NCBI RefSeq assembly: GCF_023517775.1
Contig: NZ_CP082904.1
Coordinates: 2,480,001 to 2,544,000, forward strand
Direction of reading: 5' to 3'
Length of the DNA: 64,000 nt
DNA from: Mixta hanseatica
GTDB taxonomy: Bacteria; Pseudomonadota; Gammaproteobacteria; Enterobacterales; Enterobacteriaceae
A program made the translations under genes and the position numbers. A model generated the notes under the pieces. The model did no database searches. It saw only the letters and a list, made by a program, of their open reading frames with translations, and had not been told where the DNA came from. Each line of letters begins with the position of its first letter. Position 1 is the first letter of the stretch. Below, in pieces: positions 8,572 through 19,041 of the stretch.

Positions 8572-9891
8572 TTAGTTGAGTTTCAGCTGCGGCAGCACTT
8601 CCCTTACCTGCGCCAGGAACTCGGAACGATCCTTACCGGTCAGCCCCTCCGTACGCGGCAGCTTCGCCGTCAGCGGATTCACTGCCTGATTATTGATCCA
8701 GATTTCATAGTGCAGGTGCGGGCCGGTTGAACGTCCGGTACTGCCGGAAAGGCCGATACGATCGCCACGTTTTACCTTATCGCCCGGTTTAACCAGCAGT
8801 TTATTCATATGCATATAGCGCGTCATATACTGGCGACCATGACGAATAGCGACATAGTTACCGGCACCCGCGCTACGCCTGGCCTGTACCACTTCACCAT
8901 CGCCCACTGCCAGCACCGGCGTGCCGATCGGTACGGCAAAGTCTACCCCTTTATGCGGCGCTACGCGCCCGGTCACTGGATTCAGACGACGCGGATTGAA
9001 GTTGGAGGAGACGCGATACTGTTTCACCGTCGGGAAACGCATAAAGCCACGCGCCAGACCGGAGCCGGTGCGATCGTAGAATTTGCCGTCTTCGGCGCGG
9101 ATAGCGTAATAATCTTTGCCGCCGGTGCGCAGGCGCACGCCTAACAGCTGGCTCTGCTCGTTTTTGCCATCCAGCACTTCACGCGACATCAGGACGCTGA
9201 ACTTATCGCCCGCGCGCAGCTTGCGAAAATCCATCTGCCACTGCAGCGCTTTAATCACACTGCTGATCTCGGCACTGTTCAAGCCGGCGCGCTGGGCGCT
9301 GCTGACAAAACTGCCGCTCACGATGCCGGACAAGACGCTATTGGTCCATTCGCCTTTCTGCAGCGCGCTGGACATCTTAAAGCCGTTATCGATGCGATCG
9401 TAGGTGCGGGTTTCGCGCCGCGACATTTCCCATGTCAGGCGCTGCAGCTGACCATCATCGGTTAGTGTCCAGGAGAGCTGCTGCCCCACCTGGAGATTAC
9501 GCAGATCGTTATCAATTTTAACCAGCTGACTGATTTCGCCCATATCGATGCCATACTGATTCAGTACGCTGCTCAGGGTATCGCCGCTGGAAACGACGTA
9601 ATCATGGGTGCCGGTTTCGGCCGTGACGTCCTGGTCGATTTCATCCTGCGGCAGCTCATCTTCCGGCGCGGGTTGATCGAGCGGCTCGCTGGCTTCAGGC
9701 AGTAGCGTACGCAGCTGCTCTTTATCGATTTCAATGGTTTTTACGATGGGCGATGTTTCACCCGGATGGTAAACAAAAGGCCGCCAGACAGCGACGGCCA
9801 GAGTAACAACGGTCAGCGACCCGAGCATAACGCGGTGGGGTCGCGGCAGATTATTAAATGCCAGAGCGACAGAGCGGGCTATCTGTTGCAC
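8572..9891 (-). CDS. mepM: Murein DD-endopeptidase MepM
   Basis: This 439-residue protein (formerly YebA) cleaves D-Ala-meso-DAP cross-links so that new peptidoglycan strands can be inserted. An N-terminal membrane anchor (about residues 20-42) is followed by a LysM-like/OapA-type segment containing the phrase YVVSSGDTLSSVLNQYGID. The C-terminal peptidase M23 domain carries the zinc motifs HKGVDF and HLHYEIW. The whole length matches E. coli MepM (440 aa). It lies 14 nt downstream of znuA on the same strand, so it may be partly co-transcribed with it. Confidence 0.96.
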   Translation of the reverse strand: MQQIARSVALAFNNLPRPHRVMLGSLTVVTLAVAVWRPFVYHPGETSPIVKTIEIDKEQLRTLLPEASEPLDQPAPEDELPQDEIDQDVTAETGTHDYVVSSGDTLSSVLNQYGIDMGEISQLVKIDNDLRNLQVGQQLSWTLTDDGQLQRLTWEMSRRETRTYDRIDNGFKMSSALQKGEWTNSVLSGIVSGSFVSSAQRAGLNSAEISSVIKALQWQMDFRKLRAGDKFSVLMSREVLDGKNEQSQLLGVRLRTGGKDYYAIRAEDGKFYDRTGSGLARGFMRFPTVKQYRVSSNFNPRRLNPVTGRVAPHKGVDFAVPIGTPVLAVGDGEVVQARRSAGAGNYVAIRHGRQYMTRYMHMNKLLVKPGDKVKRGDRIGLSGSTGRSTGPHLHYEIWINNQAVNPLTAKLPRTEGLTGKDRSEFLAQVREVLPQLKLN

Positions 9892-9904
9892 TTTTAGGGA
9901 TTCC

Positions 9905-10852
9905 TCATGCTCCTTTCAGGCAGCTTTCATACTGGCTCGACAGCTGTGAGAGGAATTTCACATAACTGTCTTTGGCTAAGCTGATACCCATTCCCAGCGG
10001 ATCGAGTGTGCCTTTGCGCACCTGCGTTCCTCTGGCAACGGCATCGATTACGGCCGGCCTGAATTGTGGCTCAGCAAAAACGCAGATCGCTTTTTGCTCA
10101 ACCAACTGTGTTCGAATTTGATGTAAACGCTGTGCGCCCGGCTGGATTTCAGGATTAACGGTAAAATGGCCAAGTGGCGTGAGACCGTAATGCTTTTCAA
10201 AGTAGCTATAAGCGTCATGAAAAACGAAATATCCTTTTCCTTTGAGCGGTGTCAGCTGTTGCGCTATTTGCGTATCGCTTTTCGCTAATTCTGCTTCGAA
10301 TTGCTGCAGGTTAGCGTCAAGTTTGTCTTTGCGCTGCGGCATAAGTTCCAATAATTTTTCATGGATTGCAACCGCAGATTGGCGCGCTATTTCCGGCGAC
10401 ATCCACAGGTGCATATTATATTGCCCGTGATGATGATGTTCATGCGCTGCGTCATGATGCGCATCACCTTCTTCTTCATGCTCATCATCTTCTTCCGCGC
10501 CGGTAATCAGCAACGGTTTCACCGTGGGCAACTGAGCAATTTCGAGGTTCTTTTCGGCCGGAAATGCGCTGGCGGTTTTACTGATGAACGCTTCCATCTC
10601 AGGGCCAATCCACACCACCAGATCCGCGCCCTGCAAGCGTTTAACGTCGGAAGGGCGCAACGCGTAATCATGTTCAGAGGCGCCATCGGGCAGTAAAACT
10701 TCGACCGGCGTTACGCCATCAGCGATAGCCGAGGCGATAAAACCCAACGGCTTGATAGAAGCGATAACCGCTGCGCTGGCCGGGGCGCTAAACGCAGCGG
10801 CAAAAGCAAGGGAACTTAGCAGGGGAAAAAGGGCCTTTTTATTCTGTAACAT
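9905..10852 (-). CDS. znuA: Zinc ABC transporter periplasmic binding protein ZnuA
   Basis: A 315-residue cluster A-I solute-binding protein with a cleavable signal peptide (cleavage near ASA-A at residue 28). It carries the characteristic His/Asp/Glu-rich loop at residues 120-143, which includes a run of four histidines. His61 in [11 protein letters not shown] and His148 in MHLW are expected zinc ligands. It delivers periplasmic Zn2+ to ZnuBC. It is transcribed divergently from znuCB across a short region with a Zur box. Two cysteines near the C-terminus are conserved with E. coli. Confidence 0.97.
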   Translation of the reverse strand: MLQNKKALFPLLSSLAFAAAFSAPASAAVIASIKPLGFIASAIADGVTPVEVLLPDGASEHDYALRPSDVKRLQGADLVVWIGPEMEAFISKTASAFPAEKNLEIAQLPTVKPLLITGAEEDDEHEEEGDAHHDAAHEHHHHGQYNMHLWMSPEIARQSAVAIHEKLLELMPQRKDKLDANLQQFEAELAKSDTQIAQQLTPLKGKGYFVFHDAYSYFEKHYGLTPLGHFTVNPEIQPGAQRLHQIRTQLVEQKAICVFAEPQFRPAVIDAVARGTQVRKGTLDPLGMGISLAKDSYVKFLSQLSSQYESCLKGA

Positions 10853-10881
10853 AATGCGTCAATCCATCGTGACTGGGTGAT

Positions 10882-10904
10882 GGATTGTGATATTATAACA
10901 TCCG
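10882..10904. promoter_or_regulatory. Zur box between znuA and znuC
   Basis: The 23-bp palindrome shares its core GTGATATTATAACAT with the enterobacterial Zur consensus (GAAATGTTATA-N-TATAACATTTC) and matches it at 17 of 22 defined positions by my count. It sits in the 77-bp divergent promoter region, where Zur with zinc would repress both znuA and znuCB. Confidence 0.85.
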
Positions 10905-10929
10905 ATAACTTCTGCAAGTATTAATAATT

Positions 10930-11682
10930 ATGACCTCACTGATTAGTCTGGAAAATATCTCAGTCAGTTTTGGCCAGCGTCAGGTATTGTCGAATATCTC
11001 ATTATCGCTGGAACCAGGACGGATCCTGACGCTGCTTGGCCCCAATGGTGCCGGTAAATCGACTTTAGTTCGCGTCGTGCTGGGGTTGATTGAACCCAAT
11101 AGTGGCACGTTAAAACGTAATAACTCGCTGCGCATCGGTTATGTGCCGCAAAAGCTACATCTTGACCCCACTCTGCCGCTTACCGTGGAGCGTTTTTTAC
11201 GGCTGCGCCCCGACACACGTAAAGCGGATATTTTACCCGCGCTTAAGCGGGTGCAGGCTGGGCATCTGCAGCATGCCGCGCTGCAAAAACTCTCTGGCGG
11301 CGAAACCCAACGCGTATTACTGGCCCGTGCCCTGCTAAATCAGCCACATCTGCTGGTGCTGGATGAGCCGACACAGGGCGTCGATGTTAACGGTCAGGTT
11401 GCGCTGTACGATTTGATCAATCAGCTGCGCCTTGAATTGAACTGTGGCGTGCTGATGGTCTCGCATGATCTGCATCTGGTGATGGCGAAAACCGATGAGG
11501 TGCTCTGCCTGAATCACCATATCTGCTGTTCGGGTACGCCGGAAGCGGTGTCGCGCCATCCTGAATTTATCGCCATGTTTGGCCCACGCGGCGCAGAGCA
11601 GCTGGCAATTTACCGTCATCATCATAATCATCGTCACGATCTCCAGGGACGAATCGTTTTGCGTAAAGGACAAGAAAAATAA
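10930..11682 (+). CDS. znuC: Zinc ABC transporter ATP-binding protein ZnuC
   Basis: A 250-residue ABC ATPase with Walker [10 protein letters not shown] (about residues 37-45), signature LSGGETQR, Walker [13 protein letters not shown] and the switch histidine in MVSHDLH. It powers zinc import through ZnuB. The C-terminus is His-rich, as in E. coli ZnuC, and may sense or bind zinc. Its last base overlaps the first base of znuB (TAATG arrangement), so the two are translationally coupled. Confidence 0.97.
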   Translation: MTSLISLENISVSFGQRQVLSNISLSLEPGRILTLLGPNGAGKSTLVRVVLGLIEPNSGTLKRNNSLRIGYVPQKLHLDPTLPLTVERFLRLRPDTRKADILPALKRVQAGHLQHAALQKLSGGETQRVLLARALLNQPHLLVLDEPTQGVDVNGQVALYDLINQLRLELNCGVLMVSHDLHLVMAKTDEVLCLNHHICCSGTPEAVSRHPEFIAMFGPRGAEQLAIYRHHHNHRHDLQGRIVLRKGQEK

Positions 11683-12467
11683 TGCTCGAATTACTACTTC
11701 CCGGCTGGCTGGGCGGCGTAATGCTGGCGCTGGCGGCCGGTCCGCTGGGTTCGTTTGTGGTCTGGCGCCGCATGTCCTACTTTGGCGATACGCTGGCGCA
11801 TGCCTCATTACTGGGCGTGGCTTTCGGCCTGCTGCTGAACGTCAATCCCTTCTATGCAGTGATTGCAGTCACGCTGTTGCTGGCGCTGGGTCTGGTCTGG
11901 CTGGAGCGGCGTCCTCATCTGGCCATCGATACGCTGCTGGGCATTATGGCGCACAGCGCCCTGTCGCTGGGGCTGGTGGTGGTGAGCCTGATGTCGAATG
12001 TCCGCGTCGATTTGATGGCCTATCTGTTTGGCGATCTGTTGGCAGTGACGCCGGAAGATTTATGGATCATCGGCGGCGGCGTGGCGCTGGTGCTTGCGGC
12101 ACTCGCCTGGCAATGGCGGCCGTTGCTGTCAATGACCATTAGCCCGGAACTGGCGCAGGTAGACGGCGTGAATATCGCGCGTACGCGTATGCTGCTGATG
12201 CTGGTTACCGCCCTGACCATCGGCGTGGCGATGAAGTTTGTCGGGGCACTGATTATCACCTCGCTACTGGTGATCCCGGCCGCTACCGCCCGACGCTTTG
12301 CTCGCTCGCCGGAGCAGATGGCGTTCATTGCTATCGGCACCGGGATAATTGCCGTGACCGGCGGGCTGACCTTCTCGGCCTTTTACGATACGCCGGCCGG
12401 CCCCTCGGTGGTGCTTTGCGCCGCGCTGCTGTTTATTTTCAGCCAGATGAAAAAAGCCCCGGTGTAA
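11682..12467 (+). CDS. znuB: Zinc ABC transporter permease ZnuB
   Basis: A 261-residue integral membrane protein of the ABC-3 (metal) permease family, with about seven to eight hydrophobic helices. It forms the channel with ZnuC for periplasmic zinc delivered by ZnuA. The length equals E. coli ZnuB. The ATG overlaps the znuC stop. The gene is convergent with ruvB, and a highly structured 180-bp region separates them. Confidence 0.97.
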   Translation: MLELLLPGWLGGVMLALAAGPLGSFVVWRRMSYFGDTLAHASLLGVAFGLLLNVNPFYAVIAVTLLLALGLVWLERRPHLAIDTLLGIMAHSALSLGLVVVSLMSNVRVDLMAYLFGDLLAVTPEDLWIIGGGVALVLAALAWQWRPLLSMTISPELAQVDGVNIARTRMLLMLVTALTIGVAMKFVGALIITSLLVIPAATARRFARSPEQMAFIAIGTGIIAVTGGLTFSAFYDTPAGPSVVLCAALLFIFSQMKKAPV

Positions 12468-12638
12468 TATCAAACAGGCGGCACTGAAGCCTGAAGCACG
12501 GGAGGCCACGGCCTGGAGTAAAGCGTCCCGCGGCCTCACAAGGCGCGGGCCGAGCATGTTATGGATGACGGCCGTTGCGTCTTTGGATGGCCGTGGCCTC
12601 TCGTGCAGACTCCCTGATAACCCTCGCCCGGCTTTTTT
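12450..12638. repeat. Structured inverted-repeat element between znuB and ruvB
   Basis: The gap is bounded by AAAAAAGCC (12450-12458) and its complement GGCTTTTTT (12630-12638), giving a T-run in the reading direction of each convergent gene. Inside, 12496-12513 (GCACGGGAGGCCACGGCC) pairs with 12589-12606 over 18 bases with a single G-T pair. The 75-bp interior contains a further stem with a one-base bulge (CCCGCG...CGCGGG). It may act as a bidirectional terminator, be a small mobile repeat, or be a structured RNA; the sequence does not decide. Confidence 0.55.
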
Positions 12639-13641
12639 ACACTTCGCGAGTAATGCCGAAATGTTTGAAGGCGTGTTGCGTGGCGATGCGTCCACGCGGC
12701 GTGCGCTGAATAAAGCCCTGCTGAATCAGATAAGGCTCCAGCACGTCTTCAATGGTTTCACGCTCTTCGCCAATGGCCGCCGCCAGGTTATCCAGCCCCA
12801 CCGGCCCGCCGGTGAACTTATCGATAATTGCTAACAGCAGCTTGCGGTCCATATAGTCGAAACCTTCATGATCGACATTCAACATGTCCAGCGCCTTTGC
12901 CGCCACTTCGCCGTCCATCACGCCTTCGGCGCGCACTTCCGCAAAGTCGCGTACGCGGCGTAGCAGACGGTTCGCGATACGCGGCGTGCCGCGCGCGCGA
13001 CGCGCCACTTCCAGCGCGCCTTCCGGGCTAAGATCCAGCCCAAGGCAGGCGGCGCTACGGCCAACGATATGCTGTAAATCTTTCACCTGATAAAACTCCA
13101 GGCGCTGCACAATACCGAAACGATCGCGCAGCGGCGAGGTTAACGAGCCTGCGCGCGTGGTGGCGCCAATCAGGGTGAATGGCGGCAGGTCCAGCTTGAT
13201 AGAGCGCGCGGCCGGACCTTCGCCGATCATAATATCCAGCTGATAATCTTCCATCGCCGGATAGAGCACCTCTTCCACCACCGGCGACAGGCGATGGATT
13301 TCATCAATGAACAGGACGTCATGCGGCTCCAGGTTGGTCAACATTGCCGCCAGATCGCCCGCTTTTTCCAGCACCGGGCCGGAAGTGGTACGCAGGTTAA
13401 CGCCCATTTCATTGGCGACAATGTTCGCCAGCGTAGTTTTGCCCAACCCCGGCGGGCCAAAAATCAGCAGGTGATCCAGCGCGTCGCCGCGCATTTTGGC
13501 CGCCTTAATAAAAATTTCCATCTGTTCGCGCACCTGTGGCTGGCCGACATACTCGTCCAGCAGGCGCGGACGGATCGCGCGATCGATAATTTCTTCTTCG
13601 CTGACATTGCCGGGTGAGACCAGGCGATCGGCTTCAATCAT
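12637..13641 (-). CDS. ruvB: Holliday junction branch-migration ATPase RuvB
   Basis: A 334-residue AAA+ helicase with Walker [10 protein letters not shown], Walker [10 protein letters not shown], sensor GATTRAGSL and arginine-finger region SPLRDRFG. Hexamers of RuvB on RuvA-bound junctions drive branch migration during recombination repair. It follows ruvA by 8 nt and is part of the SOS-regulated ruvAB operon. Confidence 0.98.
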   Translation of the reverse strand: MIEADRLVSPGNVSEEEIIDRAIRPRLLDEYVGQPQVREQMEIFIKAAKMRGDALDHLLIFGPPGLGKTTLANIVANEMGVNLRTTSGPVLEKAGDLAAMLTNLEPHDVLFIDEIHRLSPVVEEVLYPAMEDYQLDIMIGEGPAARSIKLDLPPFTLIGATTRAGSLTSPLRDRFGIVQRLEFYQVKDLQHIVGRSAACLGLDLSPEGALEVARRARGTPRIANRLLRRVRDFAEVRAEGVMDGEVAAKALDMLNVDHEGFDYMDRKLLLAIIDKFTGGPVGLDNLAAAIGEERETIEDVLEPYLIQQGFIQRTPRGRIATQHAFKHFGITREV

Positions 13642-13649
13642 GGTTTACC

Positions 13650-14264
13650 TCAGAGCGCAGCACGCAGCGCTTCACGGATCAGGGTTTCACAATCAGCATC
13701 CGGACGGCCCACTTTGCTGACCATACGGCTGGCTTCCTGCGGTTTATACCCCAACGCCACCAGTGCGGCAACCGCTTCGGCTTCGGCATCGTTACTGTCG
13801 GCGGCGGCATTCTCGCTGGTAAGAGTAAAGACGGCGTCGCCACCAAACAGATCGCCATGCATGCCTTTAAAGCGATCTTTCATTTCCACCACCAGCCGCT
13901 CGGCGGTTTTTTTGCCGACGCCGGGCAGTTTCACCAGCGTCGCAACTTCTTCACGTTCTACGGCGGTGGCAAACTGCTGCGCTGACATGCCGGACAAGAT
14001 CGCCAGCGCCAGCTTCGGCCCGACGCCGTTGACCTTAATCAGTTCACGAAACAGCGCGCGCTCCTGCTTACTGGTAAAGCCATACAGCAGTTGAGCATCT
14101 TCACGCACGATAAACTGGGTAAAAATGATCGCTTCCTGATTCAGCTCGGGCAGCTCATAGAAGCAGGTCATTGGCATGTGGACGTCATATCCCACTCCGT
14201 TCGCTTCAATTAACACCAGCGGCGGTTGTTTTTCCAGAATGATGCCTCGCAGACGACCTATCAC
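13650..14264 (-). CDS. ruvA: Holliday junction binding protein RuvA
   Basis: A 204-residue protein with the N-terminal OB fold (MIGRLRG start), central helix-hairpin-helix repeats ([22 protein letters not shown]) and a C-terminal domain ([12 protein letters not shown]) that contacts RuvB. It binds four-way junctions and loads RuvB. The start codon is GTG at 14262-14264, preceded by AAAGGAAGC. Expression is expected to rise in the SOS response because of the LexA box upstream. Confidence 0.98.
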   Translation of the reverse strand: MIGRLRGIILEKQPPLVLIEANGVGYDVHMPMTCFYELPELNQEAIIFTQFIVREDAQLLYGFTSKQERALFRELIKVNGVGPKLALAILSGMSAQQFATAVEREEVATLVKLPGVGKKTAERLVVEMKDRFKGMHGDLFGGDAVFTLTSENAAADSNDAEAEAVAALVALGYKPQEASRMVSKVGRPDADCETLIREALRAAL

Positions 14265-14311
14265 AGTAGCTTCCTTTGATTCAGGGAGAGAGAAAGTGCC
14301 AGAGTTATAAC

Positions 14312-14340
14312 ATAAAAAAGGCTGGATGAATATCCAGCCT
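14312..14340 (-). terminator. ruvC terminator hairpin overlapping the LexA box of ruvAB
   Basis: AGGCTGGAT (14319-14327) and ATCCAGCCT (14332-14340) form a 9-bp stem with loop GAAT. On the minus strand a run of six T follows. This ends the ruvC transcript immediately before the ruvAB promoter. Confidence 0.8.
14322..14337. promoter_or_regulatory. LexA (SOS) box of ruvAB
   Basis: CTGG-ATGAATAT-CCAG is a 16-bp palindrome of the LexA type. It corresponds in position and sequence to the E. coli ruvA box (CTGG-N8-CCAG). It lies inside the terminator stem-loop. A TATAAC -10-like element follows on the minus strand. Confidence 0.75.
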
Positions 14341-14349
14341 GATAATGGG

Positions 14350-14874
14350 TTACGAACGCAGCCTGCCGCGTGTCAGCGTCAGCCGCGTATCGCTTAGCCG
14401 GCTGGCGTTCTGACTGACGTGGCAGTGGGTAATGGCGATCGCCAGCGCATCGGCGGCGTCCGCCTGCGGATTGGCCGCCAGCTTCAGCAAGGTGCGCACC
14501 ATATGCTGCACCTGACTTTTCTCTGCGCTGCCGATGCCGACCACCGTTTGTTTCACCTGACGCGCCGCGTATTCAAATACCGGCAAATCCTGATTGACTG
14601 CCGCCACGATCGCCGCGCCGCGCGCCTGTCCCAGCTTCAGCGCCGAGTCGGCGTTTTTCGCCATAAACACCTGTTCGATGGCGAAAAAGTCCGGTTGAAA
14701 CTGGGTGATGATCTCCGTAACGCCCGCATAAATCAGCTTTAAACGGGACGGGAGATCGTCAACGCCGGTGCGGATACAGCCGCTGCCCAGGTAGGTCAGC
14801 TGCCGTCCAACCTGCCGGATCACGCCGTAGCCGGTAATTCGTGAACCCGGGTCAATGCCCAGAATAATCGCCAT
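14350..14874 (-). CDS. ruvC: Holliday junction resolvase RuvC
   Basis: A 174-residue RNase H-fold endonuclease that cuts Holliday junctions symmetrically. The acidic active site is visible as Asp7 (ILGIDPGSR), the Glu in FAIEQVF and the pair of Asp in DAADALAIA. Start [10 protein letters not shown] is standard. As in E. coli, it is upstream of ruvAB but separated by a terminator, so it is not under direct LexA control. Confidence 0.98.
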   Translation of the reverse strand: MAIILGIDPGSRITGYGVIRQVGRQLTYLGSGCIRTGVDDLPSRLKLIYAGVTEIITQFQPDFFAIEQVFMAKNADSALKLGQARGAAIVAAVNQDLPVFEYAARQVKQTVVGIGSAEKSQVQHMVRTLLKLAANPQADAADALAIAITHCHVSQNASRLSDTRLTLTRGRLRS

Positions 14875-14911
14875 CAGGCTGCTCCGTCAGGTTGGTGAAT
14901 AACAGCAACCA

Positions 14912-15655
14912 TTACAGGGTCGCCGCCACCTCATCGGACATTTCACCGTTGTGATACACTTCCTGCACGTCGTCGCAATCTTCCAGCATATCGATCAGAC
15001 GCATCAGTTTCGGCGCCGTTTCAATATCCATATCCGCTTTGGTGGAAGGGATCATAGAGACTTCCGCGTTTTCCGCTTTCAGGCCCGCCGCATCCAGCGC
15101 ATCTTTCACTTCGCCGAAGGTTTCCCACGGCGTGAAGACGTCAATCGCGCCGTCGTCATAGGTTACGACGTCATCCGCACCCGCTTCCAGCGCCGCGTCC
15201 ATGACCGTATCCTCATCCAGGCCCGGCGCATAGGAGATCACGCCTTTTTTGGTGAACAGATAGGCTACGGAGCCGTCGGTGCCCAGGTTGCCGCCACACT
15301 TGGTAAAGGCGTGGCGCACTTCAGAGACGGTACGATTACGGTTATCGCTCAGGCACTCCACCATGACCGCCGTGCCGCCAGGACCATAGCCTTCATAGAT
15401 AATGGTCTCCATGTTGCTGTTATCGTCGCCGCCTACGCCGCGAGCGATAGCGCGATCCATGGTGTCGCGCGTCATGTTGTTGGATAACGCTTTATCCATC
15501 GCCGCACGCAGACGCGGGTTAGATGCGGGATCGCCGCCGCCCAGCTTCGCCGCCGTAACCAGCTCGCGAATGATTTTGGTAAAAATCTTACCGCGCTTGG
15601 CATCCTGTGCCGCTTTGCGGTGTTTGGTGTTGGCCCATTTACTATGACCTGCCAT
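14912..15655 (-). CDS. yebC: YebC/PmpR family protein
   Basis: A 247-residue member of the YebC family (TACO1-like) with the standard N-terminus [20 protein letters not shown]. Family members have been described as transcription regulators and as translation factors that relieve ribosome stalling at proline runs. It lies 37 nt upstream of ruvC on the same strand, the conserved enterobacterial order. Length is typical. Confidence 0.95.
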   Translation of the reverse strand: MAGHSKWANTKHRKAAQDAKRGKIFTKIIRELVTAAKLGGGDPASNPRLRAAMDKALSNNMTRDTMDRAIARGVGGDDNSNMETIIYEGYGPGGTAVMVECLSDNRNRTVSEVRHAFTKCGGNLGTDGSVAYLFTKKGVISYAPGLDEDTVMDAALEAGADDVVTYDDGAIDVFTPWETFGEVKDALDAAGLKAENAEVSMIPSTKADMDIETAPKLMRLIDMLEDCDDVQEVYHNGEMSDEVAATL

Positions 15656-15841
15656 AACTCTGCTCTCTCCAGGTTGACACCGGTCAGACGCCTTAAGGCC
15701 GGTTCCCCTTCAGGGAAACAACGCACCTTCTGCCTGACGCTGTTGATTTTGTATCAGTCCAGACTGACTGACGGCTTCAGCGCGCGAATGCTGATAAACA
15801 GCATCGCACTTTGCAGTGCGCTGCGCGGCTGTCGGCAGCGA

Positions 15842-16276
15842 TTAGCCGACGAATTCTTCTATCGCCTGGCGATTACTCCAGGACTTGGTAAGACGGGCAG
15901 CAACGGCAGCATCCAGCCACTGCCAGGCCAGATGCTCGCTTAATGTAATGCTGCGTTCGCCCGGCAGCGCCAGGCGAAACCAGTACTCGCGATTATGCGT
16001 AACGTGCGGCGCATAGCGATGACGAAAGTGCGGAAAGATTTCAAACTCAATCTGCCGCTGACAATCTTCCAGCGTTAGCCCTTCAGCCGCCACATCAATG
16101 CACAGCTCTTCCCACACTTCGCGCTGCGCCGCCTCAAAGGGCGCCTCACCCGGCTCCAGGCTGCCGGTGACCGACTGCCAGAAAGCGGGATCGTCGCGCC
16201 GTTGCAGCATCAGCACCCGCCCGGTATCCTGCGCGAATATCACTACCAGTACCGAAACGGGCTGCTTAAAGCGCAT
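15842..16276 (-). CDS. nudB: Dihydroneopterin triphosphate pyrophosphohydrolase NudB
   Basis: A 144-residue Nudix hydrolase. The Nudix box is spread over GSLEPGEAPFEAAQREVWEE. It removes pyrophosphate from dihydroneopterin triphosphate in folate synthesis. The ATG at 16274-16276 lies two bases after the aspS stop, so the two are translationally coupled. Compared with E. coli NudB the N-terminus is slightly shorter. Confidence 0.93.
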   Translation of the reverse strand: MRFKQPVSVLVVIFAQDTGRVLMLQRRDDPAFWQSVTGSLEPGEAPFEAAQREVWEELCIDVAAEGLTLEDCQRQIEFEIFPHFRHRYAPHVTHNREYWFRLALPGERSITLSEHLAWQWLDAAVAARLTKSWSNRQAIEEFVG

Positions 16277-16277
16277 C

Positions 16278-18056
16278 TTACAGGCTCTCTGGCTTATCCT
16301 TTTTGACCACCTGAATACTTAATTCCTCCAGCGAGGCCGGATTAGCGAAGCTTGGCGCTTCGGTCATCAGACAGGCTGCAGCGGTGGTTTTCGGGAAGGC
16401 GATCACGTCACGGATGTTATCGGTACCGGTCAGCAGCATCACCAGACGGTCAAGGCCGAAAGCCAGGCCCGCGTGCGGCGGCGTACCAAACTTCAGGGCA
16501 TCCAGCAGGAAGCCGAACTTCTCGCGCTGCTCGGTTTCGGTAATGCCCAGAATGCCAAACACGGTTTGCTGCATCTGACCGTTGTGAATACGCACCGAGC
16601 CGCCGCCCACTTCGTAGCCGTTGATCACCATATCGTAAGCGTTGGCGATCGCGGTTTCCGGCGCCGCTTTCAGCTGTTCCGGCGTCATGTCGCGTGGCGC
16701 GGTGAATGGATGGTGCATCGCCGTCAGGCCGCCTTCGCCGTTATCTTCAAACATCGGGAAGTCGATAACCCACAGCGGTTTCCAGGCGCTAAGGTCGGTG
16801 ATGTTCAGATCGCGGCCCAGCTTCAGACGCAGCGCGCCCATCGCATCAGCGACCACACCCGCCTTATCAGCGCCGAAGAACACCATATCGCCATCCTGCG
16901 CGCCGGTGCGCTCAAGGATCGCCTCAACGATTTCCGCGTTAAGGAATTTCGCTACCGGGCTCTGGATGCCTTCCAGACCCTGCGCGCGCTGGTTGACTTT
17001 GATATAAGCCAGACCTTTCGCGCCGTAGATTTCAATAAATTTGCCGTATTCGTCAATCTGCTTACGGCTAAGCTGAGCGCCGCCCGGCACGCGTAGCGCC
17101 GCGACGCGGCCTTTCGCATCATTCGCCGGACCGGAGAAGACTTTAAATTCGACCTCTTTAACCAGGTCGGCGACATCCACCAGCTCCATCGGGTTACGCA
17201 GGTCCGGCTTATCGGACCCGTAACGACGCATTGCTTCCGCGAAGGTCATCTGCGGGAACTCGCCCAGGTCGACGCCCTTTATTTCCAGCCACAGCTGGCG
17301 CGCCAGGCGCTCCATGACTTCACGCACCTGCGGCGCGGTCATAAAAGAGGTTTCCACATCGATTTGGGTAAATTCAGGCTGACGGTCGGCACGCAGGTCT
17401 TCGTCACGGAAGCATTTCACGATCTGATAGTAGCGATCGAACCCGGACATCATCAGCAGCTGTTTAAACAGCTGAGGAGACTGCGGCAGCGCGTAGAATT
17501 TGCCTTTGTGCACGCGGCTTGGCACCAGATAGTCGCGCGCGCCTTCCGGCGTGGCCTTGGTCAGCATCGGCGTTTCGATATCAAGGAAGCCGTTATCGTC
17601 CATAAAGCGGCGCACCAGGCTGGTGATTTTGGCTCGAGCCTTCAGGCGCTGCGCCATTTCAGGACGACGCAGGTCAAGGTAGCGATATTTCAGACGCGCC
17701 TCTTCCGTGTTGACCTGGTTAAAATCGAGCGGCAGCGGTTCAGCGCGGTTGATAATGGTCAGCTCGGTCGCGAACACTTCCACTTCACCGGTAGCCATAT
17801 CGGGGTTTTTATTGCGCTCGTCGCGGGCGCGGACCACGCCGGTAACCTGAATGCAGAACTCGTTACGCAGCTCAGACGCCAGATTGAACGCCTCCTGGCG
17901 ATCCGGATCGAAAAAGACCTGCACGATGCCTTCACGGTCGCGCATATCAATAAAGATCAGGCTCCCGAGATCGCGGCGACGGTTAACCCAACCGCAGAGA
18001 GTCACTTGCTGACCAACATGAGACAGATTGATCTGTCCGCAATATTCTGTACGCAT
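16278..18056 (-). CDS. aspS: Aspartyl-tRNA synthetase
   Basis: A 592-residue bacterial-type class II synthetase. It has the N-terminal anticodon-binding OB fold, class II motif 2 ([19 protein letters not shown]), the bacterial insertion (GAD) domain and motif 3 ([11 protein letters not shown]). It charges tRNA-Asp. First gene of aspS-nudB. The length equals the E. coli enzyme (590) within two residues. Confidence 0.98.
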   Translation of the reverse strand: MRTEYCGQINLSHVGQQVTLCGWVNRRRDLGSLIFIDMRDREGIVQVFFDPDRQEAFNLASELRNEFCIQVTGVVRARDERNKNPDMATGEVEVFATELTIINRAEPLPLDFNQVNTEEARLKYRYLDLRRPEMAQRLKARAKITSLVRRFMDDNGFLDIETPMLTKATPEGARDYLVPSRVHKGKFYALPQSPQLFKQLLMMSGFDRYYQIVKCFRDEDLRADRQPEFTQIDVETSFMTAPQVREVMERLARQLWLEIKGVDLGEFPQMTFAEAMRRYGSDKPDLRNPMELVDVADLVKEVEFKVFSGPANDAKGRVAALRVPGGAQLSRKQIDEYGKFIEIYGAKGLAYIKVNQRAQGLEGIQSPVAKFLNAEIVEAILERTGAQDGDMVFFGADKAGVVADAMGALRLKLGRDLNITDLSAWKPLWVIDFPMFEDNGEGGLTAMHHPFTAPRDMTPEQLKAAPETAIANAYDMVINGYEVGGGSVRIHNGQMQQTVFGILGITETEQREKFGFLLDALKFGTPPHAGLAFGLDRLVMLLTGTDNIRDVIAFPKTTAAACLMTEAPSFANPASLEELSIQVVKKDKPESL

Positions 18057-18371
18057 AACGCTATCCTTTTAACTTCGCCGCTGCAGCATGGGCAGCGCTG
18101 TTGTGTCGTCTTGGAGTCAGGTCATCCGGCGGATAACCATCAGGCAGACGCTGCCGCAAAAAGGCAGGCATTATAATGTAAAAAGCGAGGCACGATAAGG
18201 GGGAACGGCGTGCAGAGCAGAAAGCATGCTCATTTGTTATCCCCTGCTGGCTAATGTTAGCGCCGCGCACACAGAAATTCACAAAATTCATGAATTAACG
18301 ACATTTTTCTGCTCGCCCGTAGGTGGGCGCGTCACGTAGGCTAATTCTTTTGTCTGTTTGCGGAGAGCAAT
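18057..18371. other. Divergent promoter region between aspS and yecD
   Basis: No gene is seen in these 315 bases. On the minus strand a TATAAT (plus-strand 18170-18175) with a weak TTATCG 17 bp upstream is a likely aspS promoter. For yecD only the ribosome-binding region CGGAGAG just before the ATG is clear. Confidence 0.5.
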
Positions 18372-18935
18372 ATGAAACTCAATCCTGGATCAACCGCGCT
18401 GGTTTTAATCGATCTGCAGGAAGGCATTCTGCCTTTTGCTGGCGGTCCCCACAGCGCGCAGCAGGTGGTGGACGGCGCGGCCAGGCTGGCGGAAAAGTTC
18501 CGCGCCGTTAACGCGCCGGTGGTGCTGGTGCGCGTTGGCTGGTCACCCGATTTTGCCGATGCGCCGAAGCAGGAGGTCGATTCTCCACTGATGCACGGCG
18601 CGCTGCCAGAAAACTGGTGGAATTATCCGCCGGCGCTGGGCGCCCAGCCCGGCGATATTGAAGTGGTAAAGCATCAATGGGGTGCCTTTTACGGCACCGA
18701 TCTGGAGCTGCAGCTGCGCCGTCGCGGCATTGACACTATCGTGCTGGGCGGCATCTCCACCAATATCGGCGTAGAATCTACCGCGCGCAACGCCTGGGAG
18801 CTGGGTTTTAACCTGGTAATTGCCGAAGATATTTGCAGTGCCGGAAGCCAGGAACAACACAACAGCAGCCTGGAATGGATTTTCCCGCGCATTGCGAAAA
18901 TCCGTCGTAGCGATGAGATTATCGCCGCGCTGTAA
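18372..18935 (+). CDS. yecD: Isochorismatase-family hydrolase YecD
   Basis: A 187-residue cysteine-hydrolase-fold protein matching E. coli YecD in length and in the segments [17 protein letters not shown] and [20 protein letters not shown]. The position of the usual nucleophilic Cys in this superfamily reads [13 protein letters not shown], i.e. Gly instead of Cys, a feature shared with the E. coli protein; an ordinary amidase reaction is therefore doubtful. RBS CGGAGAGCAAT precedes the ATG. yecE follows in the same direction. Confidence 0.92.
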   Translation: MKLNPGSTALVLIDLQEGILPFAGGPHSAQQVVDGAARLAEKFRAVNAPVVLVRVGWSPDFADAPKQEVDSPLMHGALPENWWNYPPALGAQPGDIEVVKHQWGAFYGTDLELQLRRRGIDTIVLGGISTNIGVESTARNAWELGFNLVIAEDICSAGSQEQHNSSLEWIFPRIAKIRRSDEIIAAL

Positions 18936-18969
18936 GCGAAAGGGGACGGCGCATCGCGTCCGCTATTGA

Positions 18970-19026
18970 AGCCCCGGAGGCGGAACCGCGTCTGCATCGA
19001 CAGCGCAAGGTTAATCCGCCGGGGTT
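18970..19026 (+). other. Stem-loop in the yecD-yecE gap
   Basis: AGCCCCGGaGGCGGA (18970-18984) is complementary to TCCGCCGGGGTT (19015-19026) apart from one bulged base. It lies just upstream of the yecE ribosome-binding site (CAGGAGC) and could affect stability or read-through. Confidence 0.4.
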
Positions 19027-19041
19027 CATTACAGGAGCATT

